Shown: positions 11,714 to 24,544 of the stretch, one piece after another
Numbering within the stretch: the first letter of the stretch is position 1
Layout of the letters: each line of letters begins with the position of its first letter
From: Cavia porcellus
Taxonomy: Eukaryota; Chordata; Mammalia; Rodentia; Caviidae
Length of the DNA: 64,000 nucleotides
Assembly (NCBI RefSeq): GCF_034190915.1
Contig: NW_026947492.1
Span: forward strand, 13,503,501 to 13,567,500
Direction of reading: 5' to 3'
Notes under the pieces: generated by a model
Told to the model about the DNA's origin: nothing
What the model saw: only the letters and a program-made list of their open reading frames with translations
Database searches by the model: none
Made by a program: the position numbers and the translations under genes

Positions 11714-11714
<1 letters not shown>
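11448..11714 (-). mobile_element. MER2/Tigger-like DNA transposon relic
   Basis: It reads ACAGTTGGCCTCTCCATTC at the left end, then AACATGTAGAGTCTTTC, ATTCCCTAAACAGTACAGTA and GTAGGTATTATAAATAGTC, and ends at GAGTTTGGTATCCGG. This is the MER2 order on the opposite strand. The right end is interrupted by the TG repeat. It is a short non-autonomous element with no transposase. Confidence 0.7.

Positions 11715-11745
<31 letters not shown>
11715..11745 (+). repeat. (TG)n microsatellite
   Basis: A perfect TG run of 31 bases sits at the right end of the MER2-like relic. It is likely length-polymorphic. Confidence 0.97.
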
Positions 11746-11748
<3 letters not shown>

Positions 11749-12069
11749 GGGAGGTCCTAGAAGGAATCGCCTGTGGATTCTGCATTAACTGTGTAGATCA
11801 CTGTACCATAGGAATAGGGGTGATGGGGGTGAGGCTTGTATTGTTCTAGCATTTCTATCAGACCTTGTAGAAATTCCCTCATCAGTCAGAGGAGAAGTCT
11901 GTTCCTTCTAACTAGAAACTGATGCAAGTGTCTCTGTTGGCTCTGGGAAAGGGAATCAGGTGGGTACAGAGGGTGTACATCTGTAGATAGAAACTGACAG
12001 GGGATTTGGCAGAAAGGTTCACTAAAGGAGCGCAGACCTATTTTGGCCGTCCCTTCCTCTTTTTCTCAG

Positions 12070-12161
12070 GTAGCCAATCCAGATGGTGACTTCCGACTCA
12101 CAGTGGTCAATTCCTCTGTGCTGGATCGGCCCAGAGCCCTGGTCCTTGTGCCCCAAGAAGG
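12070..12161 (+). CDS. SORL1: SORL1 window exon 6: YWTD propeller
   Basis: It encodes [20 protein letters not shown] followed by [10 protein letters not shown] and two bases of glycine. It contributes the strands between two YWTD motifs. The D-R-P-R-A-L pattern that precedes the next blade is typical of class B repeats, and NSS is a sequon. The exon starts at a codon boundary and the donor is GTAAGT. Confidence 0.97.
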
Positions 12162-13362
12162 GTAAGTATATCCTCAAAAGGAAATCGCATTGTGTCAGAT
12201 GTTGCAACAGTAGATACAGACATGCAGATCTCTAGGCGAAAACTCTGCTCCTCGTGAATTTAGTGGAAATAATCCGTTCACTGAGGGTTTTGTAGCCACC
12301 ACGCAGTCATCATGGTCAGGGAGCTCCATTTGCTTCTCATTAGCAAGCATCAGACGCTGTGGGCTGCCAGATGTCTTGCATCTGTGGGGTGTTGCTCTAG
12401 AAAAGGGTAACACTAGAAGAGAGTCTCTGTAGGCTACAGAAGCCTGCTTAGGTATTGTGAGGGCTGTTTTATCTTGAGTTTCATGCATAGCACAAACATT
12501 TAATTCAATCTGTCTTTTCCTATCTGCTTCCCCCAGGATATGTGGCCATTCTGACTGAAAATTAGTTTTGCACTTGGGGAATGCAAAGGTGCTTTTCATT
12601 AACTCTTTAACTGGAGGAAACAACTAACATGGAAATTCTGTATTAGCTTTCCTTGCTCTTCCTCCTCTGTAGTCCTTATGATTGAAAACAGTAGCACTCA
12701 TTTTCAAAAAGAAAATGCTTCAAGCAATCTATGTACTGATTATAAATTTGAAAAGAGAATAGAAGTTCCTGAAGCGAACTATATTTGTTCTTTCTGTTCT
12801 TATTCTTTATTCCTTATCATCATACATTCTAGGCTAATCATTGTTAATAGTTTGTAATCATTCAGAATTATTTTTTACTCACATATAAGCATTATCTTTT
12901 AAAACATATGCCCTACACCTAGAGGCACATGATATACCAAATACAATTATAGTGCAGTTAGTAGTTTGTAACTAAATTATATATATAATATAATATGTAT
13001 GAAGAGAGATCGATGTTGAGATTGTATCTTTGTGTGCATGATACTTTCCTGTAAGCACATACAGCTTTTTAAGCTTTTATTATATTCTACTGTATGTGCA
13101 ATCAATTATTGCTTTTCTTTATTGGGGACACTGTGATTAATATACGTATATGTACATTATTGTACATTATCTTCACATAATCTGATTATAAATTCCAGGA
13201 GATGGATTTGTAGGTCAGGAGGTTTAGTGGTTTCAGATATTACAGATCCTGATGATTATGACAACAACGTTCTAGGAGGTTCTCTCTTCCTTGGAGTGGT
13301 ACTCAGCACCCATGCCTCTTGTTTTTTGATGAGATGGGTTGTTCTATCCCTGTTTGGATCAG
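12162..13362 (+). other. SORL1: Intron 6
   Basis: About 12620-13250 is AT-rich with TA-rich simple stretches near 12976-13000. No family is recognised. The acceptor is ...TTTGGATCAG. Confidence 0.65.
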
Positions 13363-13609
13363 GGTGATGTTCTGGACTGACTGGGGAGACCTGAATCCAG
13401 GAATTTATCGAAGCAATATGGATGGTTCTTCTGCCCATCGTCTTGTGTCAGAGGATGTGAAGTGGCCCAATGGCATTGCGGTGGATGACCAGTGGATCTA
13501 CTGGACAGATGCCTACCTGGACTGCATTGAGCGCATCACCTTCAGCGGCCAGCAGCGCTCGGTCATTCTGGATAACCTCCCGCACCCCTATGCCATTGCT
13601 GTCTTTAAG
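13363..13609 (+). CDS. SORL1: SORL1 window exon 7: YWTD propeller core
   Basis: The longest exon in the window (247 bases) carries two class B motifs, FWTD in [20 protein letters not shown] and YWTD in [16 protein letters not shown]. The [11 protein letters not shown] strand is the typical W-P-N-G/L segment of these propellers. It ends in [10 protein letters not shown] on a codon boundary with donor GTGAGT. Confidence 0.98.
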
Positions 13610-13757
13610 GTGAGTCCTCAATCGTGCCACCAGTGGGCACTCTGCAGAGGAGGTCAGGAGCCTCCTGAGGTCCAGAACCAGATGCCATTGGATTTTGCAG
13701 AGATACCATCAGACTTCTAGGAAATTTGCTCTTTTCTAAATTTGACATAACTTGTTT

Positions 13758-13838
13758 TCTGTGGTGCTGGGGATTGAACCCGGGGCCTTGTGCATGCTAG
13801 ACCCATGCTTAACCACTGAGCCACACCCTGGCTTGTTT
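13758..13838 (-). repeat. ID-type SINE, antisense
   Basis: It reads GGGGATTGAACCCGGGGCC, then TTGTGCATGCTAGACCCATG, then AACCACTGAGCCACACCC. This is the complement of the ID tRNA-derived body. Confidence 0.85.
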
Positions 13839-14155
13839 ACATTCCTAAAGAGGGATGCCAGGCAAAGATCCCAGAGGACCTGGCTTTCAGACCAGTAGCA
13901 TTTCAAAAGGCAAAGAGCTAAGATTATTTCTCATGAGTCTTCTGGATTTGCCCTTCAGTACTGACAGCTTGGTTTTGGTTCTGAGTCTTCACCTTCTGCA
14001 GGGTTTCCTCACTTCATTCCTCCCTGACCAAAGAGGAACAGAATATTCCCTCTGTTCTCTTTCAGGTCTGTTTGTATTCCAGAGACCTCTGATAAGCCCT
14101 GGGTAGCAGATTTCAAACTGAGAGCTTACTCAAAGTTCTGTGCTCATCAGATAGG

Positions 14156-14188
14156 TTTTTTTTTTTGGCGGCGCGGGGGGGGGGGGGG
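14156..14188. repeat. T-run and G-run low-complexity tract
   Basis: Eleven T (14156-14166) are followed by a GC-rich spacer and fourteen G (14175-14188). Homopolymers of this length are prone to sequencing error, so the exact counts should not be trusted. Confidence 0.9.
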
Positions 14189-14367
14189 CAGTTCCTTCTG
14201 TTTGGATCAAGCCACTTGCTCTTGCATTTGAGAGTAATCTTAAGCTAGTACACAGCCTGTAAATGTTAGTTGTCTTCTGTATGTGGAAGTTCTTGTCTTT
14301 ACAGAGGGTCCATTAAGGAAGAGCTGGCCTGATGGGCAAAGCGTTTTTTTGTTTGTTTGTTTTTTAG

Positions 14368-14506
14368 AATGAAATCTACTGGGATGACTGGTCACAGCTC
14401 AGCATATTCCGAGCTTCCAAATTCAGCGGGTCCCATATGGAGATTTTGGCCAGCCAGCTCACAGGGCTGATGGACATGAAGATTTTCTACAAGGGGAAAA
14501 ACACTG
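14368..14506 (+). CDS. SORL1: SORL1 window exon 8: end of YWTD propeller
   Basis: It encodes [20 protein letters not shown] followed by [20 protein letters not shown] and YKGKNTG. YWDD is the last class B motif. The MKIFYKG strand normally closes the propeller before the EGF-like module. It ends with one base of a glycine codon and donor GTAAGT. Confidence 0.97.
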
Positions 14507-17500
14507 GTAAGTCTCCTCCTTCATCTCCCAAGAGCTGATCTCAAGAAAGGGGCTGCATGTGGGCAATCTCCTCTCAGAGCAGGAGCTGGCAGTCCGCTCT
14601 TTGTTGTCACGACAACATGCACATTATTTAATTTTTTCCTAATGATATCTTAATTTCCTTTCTAATGATACACAAACAGCTGGAAGACAGCATGTTTCTG
14701 CCTGCCGAGAGTGTTGGTGCTTGGTGGTAATTACAGCCTCCTTCTGCCCTCTGCCCCTCGCTGATTGGTGGTGTGGCTTTGGTTGCAGCTGGGAGAGGCC
14801 AGCGTGTGCCTAATCCCCTCTTGGCACACGTACAGGGAGACGTGCTGTGCTCCGGGCTGGGTGCTCACAGAATCACATGCCCACCCGGCATTCCACCTCT
14901 GCTGCGATGCTGTTCGTGGTTGTACATTGCTTTCATTCTTGCTTCCTGCCCCGAACCTCTAAACCCCACGAAGTTTTGAAAAGATGATGCCTTTTTTGTT
15001 TGTTTGTTTCTCAGCAGTTTTACCAGTTCTGTAGCCTTTTGCTGGTGCTCAGTTTGTTTTTGTCAAAGGAAGAAAGGGTGACGAGAGAGGGGAGGGCGGC
15101 TCTCTGAGTAGGTGTTTGCCACCTTAGGACCTGTTAGATGGGGGAGGCTTCAAGCACTGCTAGAAGCTTTGACCTGCTGGTCCTGGAAGCTGCGATTGTT
15201 CAGTAGAAAGCTTCCTTCCGTGGCTGGCCTTTGCTCTTGTGTGGCCCCACTCATGCTGGCAATTCTAGAGGATAAAGAGCAGGGCAGTGGCAAGAAAAAT
15301 AGTCCCTCTAACAATTACCCTCCTTATCACCGCAGGATTAAATAGCATCCTGGGTCTGCTGACTCTCCTTTATTGACAACTTCTAGTTTTCTTGTTTTGA
15401 ACTAGAATGTTGATACTGTTTTTCTGCTTCTTGGCTTACTTTGTACTCACAGAAAAAAGACAAGGAAAGTAACACAGTTATAGATAACATTGTTATCCCT
15501 TTAAGTCCAAGGAAGACAGCATGAGAATAATGTGTCCTACCAATGAAGATCTGTCTTACCGTTAAACTTGCCCTACTAACCAGCCAGGGGAAAGATTGGT
15601 ATTTGTGGATTTGGGAAAAAAATCTTAGTTATTAATTAGCTTTCTCGAAAGTTCTCATTAGGACAGGGGCTGAGCTTTGGTTGCAGTCTTGGAGAAGTCA
15701 CATACTTTTGAGAGGAGATACACGTTTTAAAACAGGGAGTGATGTGGGGATCTTGCTTCTCAGCACCAGCAGTTGAAATCTCCAGGCCTCTGTTTGATGG
15801 AGGTCCCGTTCCTCCCACTGCCTTGTGGAGTTCGTTGCCAGCATTTCTCTGAGTTGATACCTGGTCCAGAAGAGCTGGACTCCATTTTACAAGTGTGTGT
15901 AAGCGCACCTTTGAGGTACACACAGCAGCTTCTGCAAGGCTGTGTCCAGGTGAGGCTGGTGGTCTCTGGACTCCCCTCTCCTGTTTTGGCTCATGGTTTT
16001 ACCCCAACAACTTGAGCATAACTGAGTGCTTGTGATCTCCTGGTCCAGGAAAGACGGCCTGCGCTTCTCAGTGTATGGTCAGGGTAGGGTCTGAGCTAGG
16101 TAAAGCCCAGCTTGAAAGTGTGATGTGTGTTACTGGGTGAAACACAGACTCCTTTGTGTAAGATCAGTGGTGATATCCCTGTGGCCGGGGCCAGTTACTA
16201 AATCTCTGGCCCTGTCTCTGTTTGTCTTGAGATCCTCTTGCTGTCCATTGCTTGTGAGCAAGATGCTTCCAGGTGTCCTCTTACCTACAGATGCAGGGAT
16301 GGAGGATCAGGCACACAATCTCACAGGCCACTTGGAGTTAGAGCAAAGCTTTGCAACCTATGTACACTGCCTACCTCTTGGCCTTCAGCTTGCTTCTTTT
16401 AACCTGTCCTGTCCTGTTAGCACACTGAAAGGGCATGGCAAGTTCTTGCTACATACTGGCAACCCCTGATGCCGATGCATCTGTATTATTTTTCTTATCT
16501 GCTCCAAATACATACACGACTTTGTGTTAGTCAAATGTAAAAACAACGGTAAGTACGTGTATTAAGGGAGTTACGCTGTCAAACTCACCACACACCTGTG
16601 CTCTTAAGTTTGCATAATCTGCTTAATCTTCCCTAAATTAATATGTGCTAGGAATATTCCCATTTTACAAATGAGAACATAAAAATGAGGTTCAGTAACT
16701 TGTCCAGGTCATACACTTAGTAAGTGGTAATAGTTTGAGTTATGAACTACTTGACCTAAGTAAACTTCAGAGAAACCATCAGACTGTACTCTGTCTACCC
16801 TCTGTTACTGAAATGGTGGTACTCTGATAACATGGCAAAAATTTAGGATTCTACATTTTGCTTAGTACTGGTTTGTGCTAAAATTCTGCTCATTTGGGAG
16901 ATTTATTCATTGAGGCTATTTGGTTATAAGTGGGTGGATTTCTTGTCTTGATAACTGACAGATTTTTAGGTAGTGTTGCTGGAATTTGTTTTGCACAAAG
17001 AGTTTTTTAAAAATTTCCTTTAAAAGTTACTTTGCAAGATTATTGATGTAGTCGATGCTGCAATATTTTAAAATATTTTATAGTTCTTGTTCATTTTCTT
17101 GAGCCTGCATTAATACAACCTTGTACACATTTATAGTAAGGGCAAATATTCATTATTTGGGGACGTGTTATTTTGATAATTGTCAAGTACATAGAAATTT
17201 CAGTGAGATAATTATATTCGTGGCTCCTAAATTGATGCTGGAGGAATTTGTTTCGTAGAGGAAATCTGACAATGTTCTGAATTTGCTGTGATGATGTCCC
17301 AGGGCTGTTTGGGCTTCTAAGGGGACATCTTTTGAAGATGGTCGTCCTTTAGGTGCTCTTCACTCTACACCTGCCTGCAGGATCTGCGGCCACAGTGGGA
17401 ACACCACTGCTTTCTTCTGTGTCCCCTTCCAGGTCCATCAGGTGTAGCACTCCCACGTTCTGCTCCCTTGCTTTGTCCCTAGCTGAGGCTTTCGGCCTGC

Positions 17501-19203
17501 CTACCGGCTCTAGTCCAGACCTGGTTGGCTTGGTTTGGAGTTTGCTCTTGGGTGTTGCCGCTCAGACTAGCACTTTTTCATCTTTGCCTAGATTTTCCGC
17601 TTGAAATAGAACGTATTTTGGGTTCCATACTCTTCACTCTTGGCTGGGAGGGAACATCAGCTTTGCACGTTATTTTGCAGACCTAACTCCTGTGAACATA
17701 CCATCCTATAATTGAGTGTGTTGCAGTTACATATTCTGGTATTGCTCATTTTCTTAGAACACCGAGTGGTGTGCTGTCCTCTGAATACAAAGAGCGTGTG
17801 CCAAATCCACTGAGTTGTCTTCCAGTGGTGGTGGGCTCTGTGTCAGCTCCACATCCCTTTTGGGGCCAGTGGCTTGTATATTTAGCTAAAGAAGGGGTCT
17901 GTGCCAGCAGATCACCAGTGAGCAATAGTCAAAGGTGTCATCTGATCAACTGATTAGTTTACTGTGGGAGTTAAGCCATTTTACGGTTAATTAAGCTACT
18001 TGCCGAGTCTTTTTGGATATTTCATCACATAGATTTCTCTCAGTGATGTGCATATTTTGTCTGTTTAGTAATGCCACTTTTTTTTTTTAGCATCAAAGTG
18101 ACATTGTGGCTAAATCGTTGTGGTTAAGAAAATTTATAAGTGACTTAAAACGTATGAGATGCCAACACATCCACAGCTGTGGAGTGTATTGTCACTGTTG
18201 TCAGCACTGATTATCATTAAGGAAGCCTGTTTTCCAACCTGTGGGTCAAGACAGCTTTGTTTTTGTGTTACTTATGAATTGTTACAAAATACATTATACA
18301 TCCTCTGCCTGGCCTCCTGCAGATAAGAGGGACAGAAAAACCCTTTGGCCATTTTTGTTCACACACACGCACTTCTCTCAAAAGTGCAGAGTTGGATTCT
18401 TCAGACTGCATGTGACACTCACTTTGCCAAGTTGAACCAGAGGGAAGATGGAAAGTAGTGGGACAGATCAACATTAACCTGCGTTTCTGAGGATTTGTTG
18501 CATAATGGTGGCAAATGGGTTGTAAGTGTTCCACGTCAAGGACGTCAAAAAGGGGCAATTGGATTTTTATCTAGGCCCCCAGCATATCCTCTGAAGGAAA
18601 AGCTTTTGGGTGCTAAGGAGCAGAACCCTCAGGCTAGCTTACACGATTGAGCTATGCCAGGGAGCTAGTAGAGAGCCCAGGCCTGGGAGTTCTGGAGGAG
18701 TCTTATGTGAACTGCAATTGGGAACGGCAAAGCCATCCTTGTTCTGCCCGGGGCCCTGGTGAGATCTCTCCATAACTGCTGTGTCCTAACGTTCTTTAGA
18801 CTGATGACAGCTGAGCACTCAAGTTTGCCTTAGTAGGCTCTGCCTTGTGCAAGCTTTTGGTTTTACTTGGCACCTGCGCTCTGTAACTCTTCTCCAGCTC
18901 CCTGGTTGTTTTCTTGATCTTCAGCAATCACATCCACGGGGGAGGAACATCCTGGTTTGGCTCCAGGGCAGTCTGATGGGGTGAGATACAGAGGGAGTCT
19001 GGGGAAAGCAGACCTGTGGAGGTTGGTTCTGCTGAGAGCCCTGAGCAAAGGCTCTCGGCACAGAAGGCGTGTTGGGCTGGCCACGTGCCCTTCCTAAGCT
19101 TCTCCAGGTGGTGTCTATAGCTGACACAATTGCTGCAGGTGTCCTTGTTCAGGGCTCCCCTGTGTTTTAACCTCCATGCTGTGGCTGGCTGTCTCCTCTC
19201 CAG
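14507..19203 (+). other. SORL1: Intron 8
   Basis: A 4.7-kb intron. About 14560-16480 looks unique, with ATTA-rich motifs near 14620-14740. A MIR-like relic lies near 16560-16745. About 16850-17260 is AT-rich. 17300-19200 has no recognised repeat or gene; its short open frames are not convincing. Confidence 0.6.
16560..16745 (-). repeat. MIR-like SINE, antisense
   Basis: It reads CCCATTTTACAAATGAGAAC, then GTTCAGTAACTTGTCCAGGT, then CATACACTTAGTAAGTGGTA. This is the standard antisense MIR core. Confidence 0.7.
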
Positions 19204-19377
19204 GAAGCAACGCCTGCGTGCCCAGTCCATGCAGTCTTCTGTGCCTGCCCAAGGCCAACAACAGCAAAAGCTGCAGGTGTCCAGAGGGAGTGGCCAGCAG
19301 TGTCCTCCCTTCTGGGGACCTGCTGTGTGACTGCCCCCAGGGCTATCAGCTGAAGAACAATACCTGTGTCAAAGAAG
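19204..19377 (+). CDS. SORL1: SORL1 window exon 9: EGF-like module
   Basis: It encodes [20 protein letters not shown] followed by [29 protein letters not shown] and LKNNTCVKE. The cysteine spacing is that of the EGF-like module that packs under YWTD propellers in LDL-receptor relatives. NNT is an N-glycosylation sequon. It starts with two bases and ends with one, setting the phase-1 pattern shared by all class A exons that follow. The donor is GTGAGT. Confidence 0.97.
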
Positions 19378-21258
19378 GTGAGTCCTTTTTTTTGCTTTTG
19401 CCCTTGTTCTCTTTCCCTTTTCCCATTTTCTGTGGCATCATGGACCCTTCGTGATACTGGAAAAAGTCCACAAGATAGCCGGAGGATCCTGATTTGGGAG
19501 CTCCAGTGCTCATTCATAAGAGGCCCATGCTCAAAGTCATAGCTGTCCTTTGGGTTTAAGGTCAGCTGACACAGTCATCATCAGGTCCACCCTTGTTTTC
19601 TTCTGTGCCTTCCTCCCCGACCCATGCTTCACATCTAGGTTCCGTAGCTTCTGTTTCTTGTGACTTTTATGAGTTGGACCGCCTTACCTTGAAAACGTAT
19701 GTCTTGACTCCATCAGAGTCCACTGCCATCACCCACCAGTTCCCTCTCTGCCGCCTCCGGCCTCCAAAGGGCTGAACTTCAGACCAGTGTTAAATAAAGG
19801 TCTGAAGGTCTTGGCTTCCAAGCCAGGACGATTAACCTTACTTTCTCTTTACCAGCAATTTGAATACGTGGGTTTAAAATCTTTTCCTCTGAGACACTGT
19901 TGCATTTTTTTGTTTTCTGTAGACTTCTCACTGTTACTACTTTCTCAGTGCTCAGCCTCATTTTTCCATCAGTATGCTGAGCCCCTAAAGGACCTGACTG
20001 ATGGTCAGAATTCCTGCATTTCCTTAGGCTCCAGGTTGTATTTGCTTTGGAATCCTAACCTCACTTCTCATAGCCGCCTCTGAGGCCAGGGCCGGCAGGC
20101 ACACAATGGAAGCCTTGTAGTTTGTCTTCCTTAAGAAATACAATGAAAACAGGATGGACCATCCTTCCTTAGAAATCTGGACATTACCTTAAAGCTGGAA
20201 AGAAACAGTCAACACTGAATTCCAAGAGAAGGACAAACAGCTCCCCCCATATGCCCCATTAGAATGGCACCGATTATCCAAACAGGGTGATCATGTAACC
20301 TTGGCCCAGTTTAGTAAACAATGCATTTTTCCTGTGTCAGTGCTTGTTTTAAAGAAGTAATAGGCCAGGAAAAAAACCTCTTGGTTGTCTTAGTGAACCA
20401 CCTGGATATTTAAATAAATATGGATGCATATTGTATAATTATAGATGGATATTCCTAGGGGAACTGGTTCTAGAATTTCTTTGGATACCAAATTCCACAG
20501 ATGCTCACATCCCTTATACAAAATGATATAGTATTTGCATGTAACCTACCCACATCTTCCCATGTATGTTAAATCATGTAGTTTCATACATGTTAAATGG
20601 TGCCTAGATTACTTACAATACCTAATACGGTGTAGATGGTATCATATTGGGTAGGGGTAATGACAAGAAAAAATAGTTTATGCATGTTTAATGGTGACAC
20701 AGTTTTTTCCCTGGAATATTTTCACCCATGGTTGGTTAAATCTGTGGATGTGGAACCCCTGGATATGGTTATTGTGTCCCAGTCCTTTGTAGACATGGAC
20801 CTTTACGGAGTTACCTGTGTGATATAATGCTGCTCCACTGTCCTTGCCTCCCAAGGGAGCCGCCTGCTGTCATCACTGTCCTGTTTCATCATTGTAATCG
20901 CTTCTTCTTTTAAAATTAACTTTATTGGTACATTATCGATATACGTAACGATCTCATTCACCATGGGGAACCGAACCTGTGTGTAATTTGACTTTCTTCT
21001 TCTCTGCCCCTGGCCATTGTGGCCGCACCACCCTGAGCATGCCCAGTCTTACTGGCGGCCACTTCTTAAGGCTGCTTGCAACCTGCTTTTTTGCTCCCAC
21101 AAGATCAAGGAAGAAAGAAGCAGGGAGGTGTCTCCTTCCTTCCATGCCTGTGTCTCCCACTCAAGGCACAGCGTTATTTGAGGAAGGAAAATAGAAACTC
21201 AGAAAGTCCCGTGCTCCAGCAGGAAGCATAATACTGGTTTCATTTCCTCCCCACTCAG
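19378..21258 (+). other. SORL1: Intron 9
   Basis: It contains a MER2-like relic near 20440-20790. No gene is seen elsewhere. The acceptor is CCCCACTCAG. Confidence 0.65.
20440..20790 (+). mobile_element. MER2/Tigger-like DNA transposon relic
   Basis: It reads GGGGAACTGGTTCTAGAA, then TTGGATACCAAATTCCACAG, GATATAGTATTTGCATGTAA and ATTACTTACAATACCTAATA, then ATGACAAGAAAAAATAG. This is the MER2 order on the + strand, opposite to the copies at 11.5 and 62.4 kb. Confidence 0.75.
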
Positions 21259-21372
21259 AGAACACCTGTCTTCGCAACCAGTATCGCTGCAGCAATGGGA
21301 ACTGTATCAACAGCATTTGGTGGTGTGATTTCGACAACGACTGCGGGGACATGAGCGACGAGAGGAACTGCC
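21259..21372 (+). CDS. SORL1: SORL1 window exon 10: LDLR class A repeat 1
   Basis: It encodes [20 protein letters not shown] followed by [18 protein letters not shown]. Six cysteines and the D-x-S-D-E calcium site (DMSDE) define a class A repeat. These modules bind cargo, and in SorLA the cluster includes the APP-binding region. One exon carries exactly one module. The donor is GTGAGT. Confidence 0.98.
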
Positions 21373-22019
21373 GTGAGTCTTGTGGCTCGGCCATTTATCA
21401 GGACGCTAAGTCTTCCTTAGAATTCTGGTCAGCTCCTCCATCAGGGATGGGGCTCAGCCAACAGAGAAAGCGCAGTCCCACATGCACAGGTGTATTAGAT
21501 ACATAGAATCATCTATGCAACGCATGTGTTTAATCAGTGAGCTGACTACTCATTGCAAGAGACTTACCAATAAGTGTCCATCACGTGACTGAAACTGAGC
21601 TGACTGACAGTCTGGGTTTTGGTCCCATAGGAAAACTGGTGAATTGGAGTGGATTACCCAGTGACGTTTTTTGAGGTTGACGTTTTTTTTAAGTTGAATG
21701 ATCGGCCTTTCCAGGATGGGCAACAAGTGTCACCTTGTGTGCTGCTCCAGTGAGGTGAAGTCAGCTCCCTGCCAAGCTTACACAAGGTTGTTCTAATCGA
21801 TTGGTGATTCATAGTTTGGCCCGGAATCTTGGTAGGGGTCCTATATAAATGTCATCTTTGTAGTGAATAGTTTCTAAGGTCTAAGTAAAGTATAATATGA
21901 CTGTGCTTAGCAGGATTTAAAGAAAGCAGAAAGAAAACTACTTAAGTGAATGATTACTGTATTGACTACAAATCTTAATACCTTTGACCTCATCAAGGAA
22001 ACCCTTTGTCTTCTGTGGG

Positions 22020-22470
22020 TTGTATGCTCACCCAATGTGTGTTTATCGAGCACCTTCTGTTCTAAGCTCTGTCTGGTGATCAAGATGAAATCAGGGAGTT
22101 TACAGTCAGCTGGACAAGTTAAAAAAGTTAAGCAGTAGTTACAGCAAACAATAGTGCTGTGATAGGCAAGCACCATATGACGTAGGACACCCTAATCGAC
22201 AGCCCTGAAGGATGGATGGGACACCACGCAGAGGTGAAGGGCAGAAAGACCTGAGCAGGGGTGTAGCTTATGTGAAGGGCAGAAGTCTGAGTTCCAGGAC
22301 TTGTGTAGATTGCTGAGGATTGGGCCCAGTGGAGCAAGGGGAGAAATTGAATTGGTAGACAGAACCCAGATCTGCAGAACCCTTTTACACTTTATAGGAA
22401 GAGCAGTTGGCAACCATTGAATGAACATGATAAAATTTTACCTTTGGAAAGAAAAGCTGCTGGCAGAATG
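22020..22470 (+). repeat. Ancient mammal-wide repeat, family unassigned
   Basis: TTATCGAGCACCTTCTGTTC, then GATCAAGATGAAATCAGGGA, and later TTGGCAACCATTGAATGAA follow the order of an abundant old element also suspected at 10.6 and 45.4 kb. The limits are approximate. Confidence 0.4.
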
Positions 22471-23999
22471 AATTGAATGGGAGAAACTGGTGCCTCTTAC
22501 ACTCAGGGAAAATTGTCTACTTGGTGGCAGGCGTGGAAGTCATATGCCTCTCCATTTCTGTCTTTTACAAAAAAAAAAAAAGAACTCTGATAAAGACACA
22601 GCCATCTCCAGCTCTCAGGGACACAGGAAGTTGTGATATTTGTGAAGCATTAGCCCAGCTCTTCAAAGACATTGATAAACATTATTAACAGCACGAATCA
22701 GCAATGGAATAGCATTTATTACAAATCAGGCTGGTAGAGTGGGAACCTTCTTGGAGTTCACACCTGTGAGAAAAACTGCCTGAACATATTTAGGCACAGT
22801 AGAAGCAGAGAGATACAAACTAGATATCCAGTGATTAGGAACACAAGATAACGTGTTATTTCCTCTCTGCCCCTGGGCTAAGTGTTTGCGCGATAGGCAA
22901 ACTGGATCTCATTGCTTCCAGGTTGTGAAGCAAGCACTTCTGGCTTTATGCTGCCCTCTGTGAGGTCCTCCTTTTTCCTCACCTCAGGTCTGTGCCTGAC
23001 CTCACAGCTTCTTATGACTTCAGCTCCTGCCCAGGGATGTAGCATGGAGCTGGCTTGGTTCTCCTAGTTTGGTGTTAGCGTCTACCGCCGGGTCACTTTT
23101 CTTGCAACCCTGCAACTTGCTTTCTCCTCTGCTCTCGCCTAGTTTCACTTGGCTTACAGCCCCACCCATTATGTGTGACAGAGGTGAGGAGATAAGCACT
23201 GTTTTGGGAACAAAGCTGAAGGGCATGGGCAAGGCTTCCCACAGTCTCCCTTTCCAGGAAGGTGTGTATGTATCTAGACACTGAGAGGCACCTGTGCCCA
23301 CAGGCAGGCAGCGGGAGAGGGACGCTGCTGCCCACGCTGGAAGTTCAGCTGCCAGGGAAGAGCTGAGGAGGGCTGAGGGAGGCGGTGCAGGAGGGATGTT
23401 GTCAATCGATTTCCCTTCCTCTTAAACAAACTCCTCCATCCGGCTGGGTGGATGTCAGGCACCAGGGTTTTGACGTGAAATCCTCTGCAGCCTTGTCATT
23501 TCCCATTCATTCCCTGCCTCCCACCATGAGCTCAATTACAGAGAAGAAATGGAACCTCAAATAAGAGCTGCTGGGCTATCCAGTGGCAGAGCTGCCATTT
23601 GGTGTTTGATGGTGCAGCTCACCCCCACCTCCACCCGCACCCTGCTGTCTCCTGCATCAGTCCCTGTCTCAGCAGAACAGCCCTCCTCCCCATCTCTCTC
23701 CTGCAGGGTCTTGCCTTGAATCGTGAGGGTTTGTGCACAAGCTCGGCAAGCTTGTATTTAGCAGAGGGAGAAAATCCAATTCTGTGCTCATTGTGATCCC
23801 AGAAGGGCATGAAACGTGATAAGGAATAGAAGTGACATCTCTGTAGAGTCGTTATTTCTGTATATCTTATGCATGAGGCTGTGATCCCAAGCTTGTTCTC
23901 TTCCTATTTTTCATCACAATACTCTCCAGGTAGTTAATGTCTGCACTCTGTTCTAGAGGAATAAAGAAGACAGAGAGGGTCAGGTTAAATAAACGGTGG

Positions 24000-24195
24000 G
24001 TAGTAGAATACTCTCCAAATTTCATCTTTCTGACCATAATCCCACATTACCGTCACATTACCATACTCTTATTTTACTGTTGGGGAAATGGAGGCTCAGG
24101 GAGGTTCAAATTGATCACCCAAGAAAGCAGTGTAGACCAGATTTGATACCCAGGCTTGCCTGGCTGCAAACAGAACCCAGGTCTCTGCTACAGAA
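24000..24195 (-). repeat. MIR-like SINE, antisense
   Basis: It reads TTACTGTTGGGGAAATGGAG, then GCTCAGGGAGGTTCAAATTG, then ACCCAGGCTTGCCTGGCTG. This is antisense MIR core and tRNA-related sequence. Confidence 0.65.
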
Positions 24196-24544
24196 TTCTA
24201 CCTCTGCATTACCTTTCCTATCTATAGGTACAGTGAGGTGCCTCCTTATGTGGATGGAATTGGGTGTCCCCAGTAGTAGTTTGTGGCTATGGGTGCTTTA
24301 GTAATATGAAGACACCTGCATGGCGCAGGCCTGCGCTTCTGAAGGGGCAGTAGGAGGCAGTCTAGCCCCTCACTCTCTCTTCCAGCTAGATGAGTTTCTT
24401 TTCCAGGCTCTGAAGCTGTCCCTGGAAAGAGCTGCTCTTACCTCTCTTGGTTAATAATTTCTTCTTCTCAGGGAATTTATTTCTTCCATTAAGTCTAGGT
24501 CTAATTTCTGTTGTTACACTTAAAATCTGCTTCCTTGTATTTTT

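Larger units (their letters stand above)
9901..12069 (+). other. SORL1: Intron 5
   Basis: About 10560-11440 resembles an old dispersed repeat. Its left part has TTTGTCAGATGCAGTGTTAG then GATACAGCAGTTATCAAAAC, an L2-like pattern. A MER2-like transposon relic and a TG microsatellite follow and are listed separately. Several short open frames on both strands in this repeat have no recognisable product. Confidence 0.6.
13610..14367 (+). other. SORL1: Intron 7
   Basis: It holds an antisense ID SINE and a T-run plus G-run, both listed separately. The rest shows nothing recognisable. The acceptor follows a GTTT-rich pyrimidine tract. Confidence 0.7.

Noticed and set aside
13624..13640. Second CTCF-like string CCACCAGTGGGCAC after exon 7
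   Set aside because: It has a mismatch at a key purine position of the core, and I have no supporting context.
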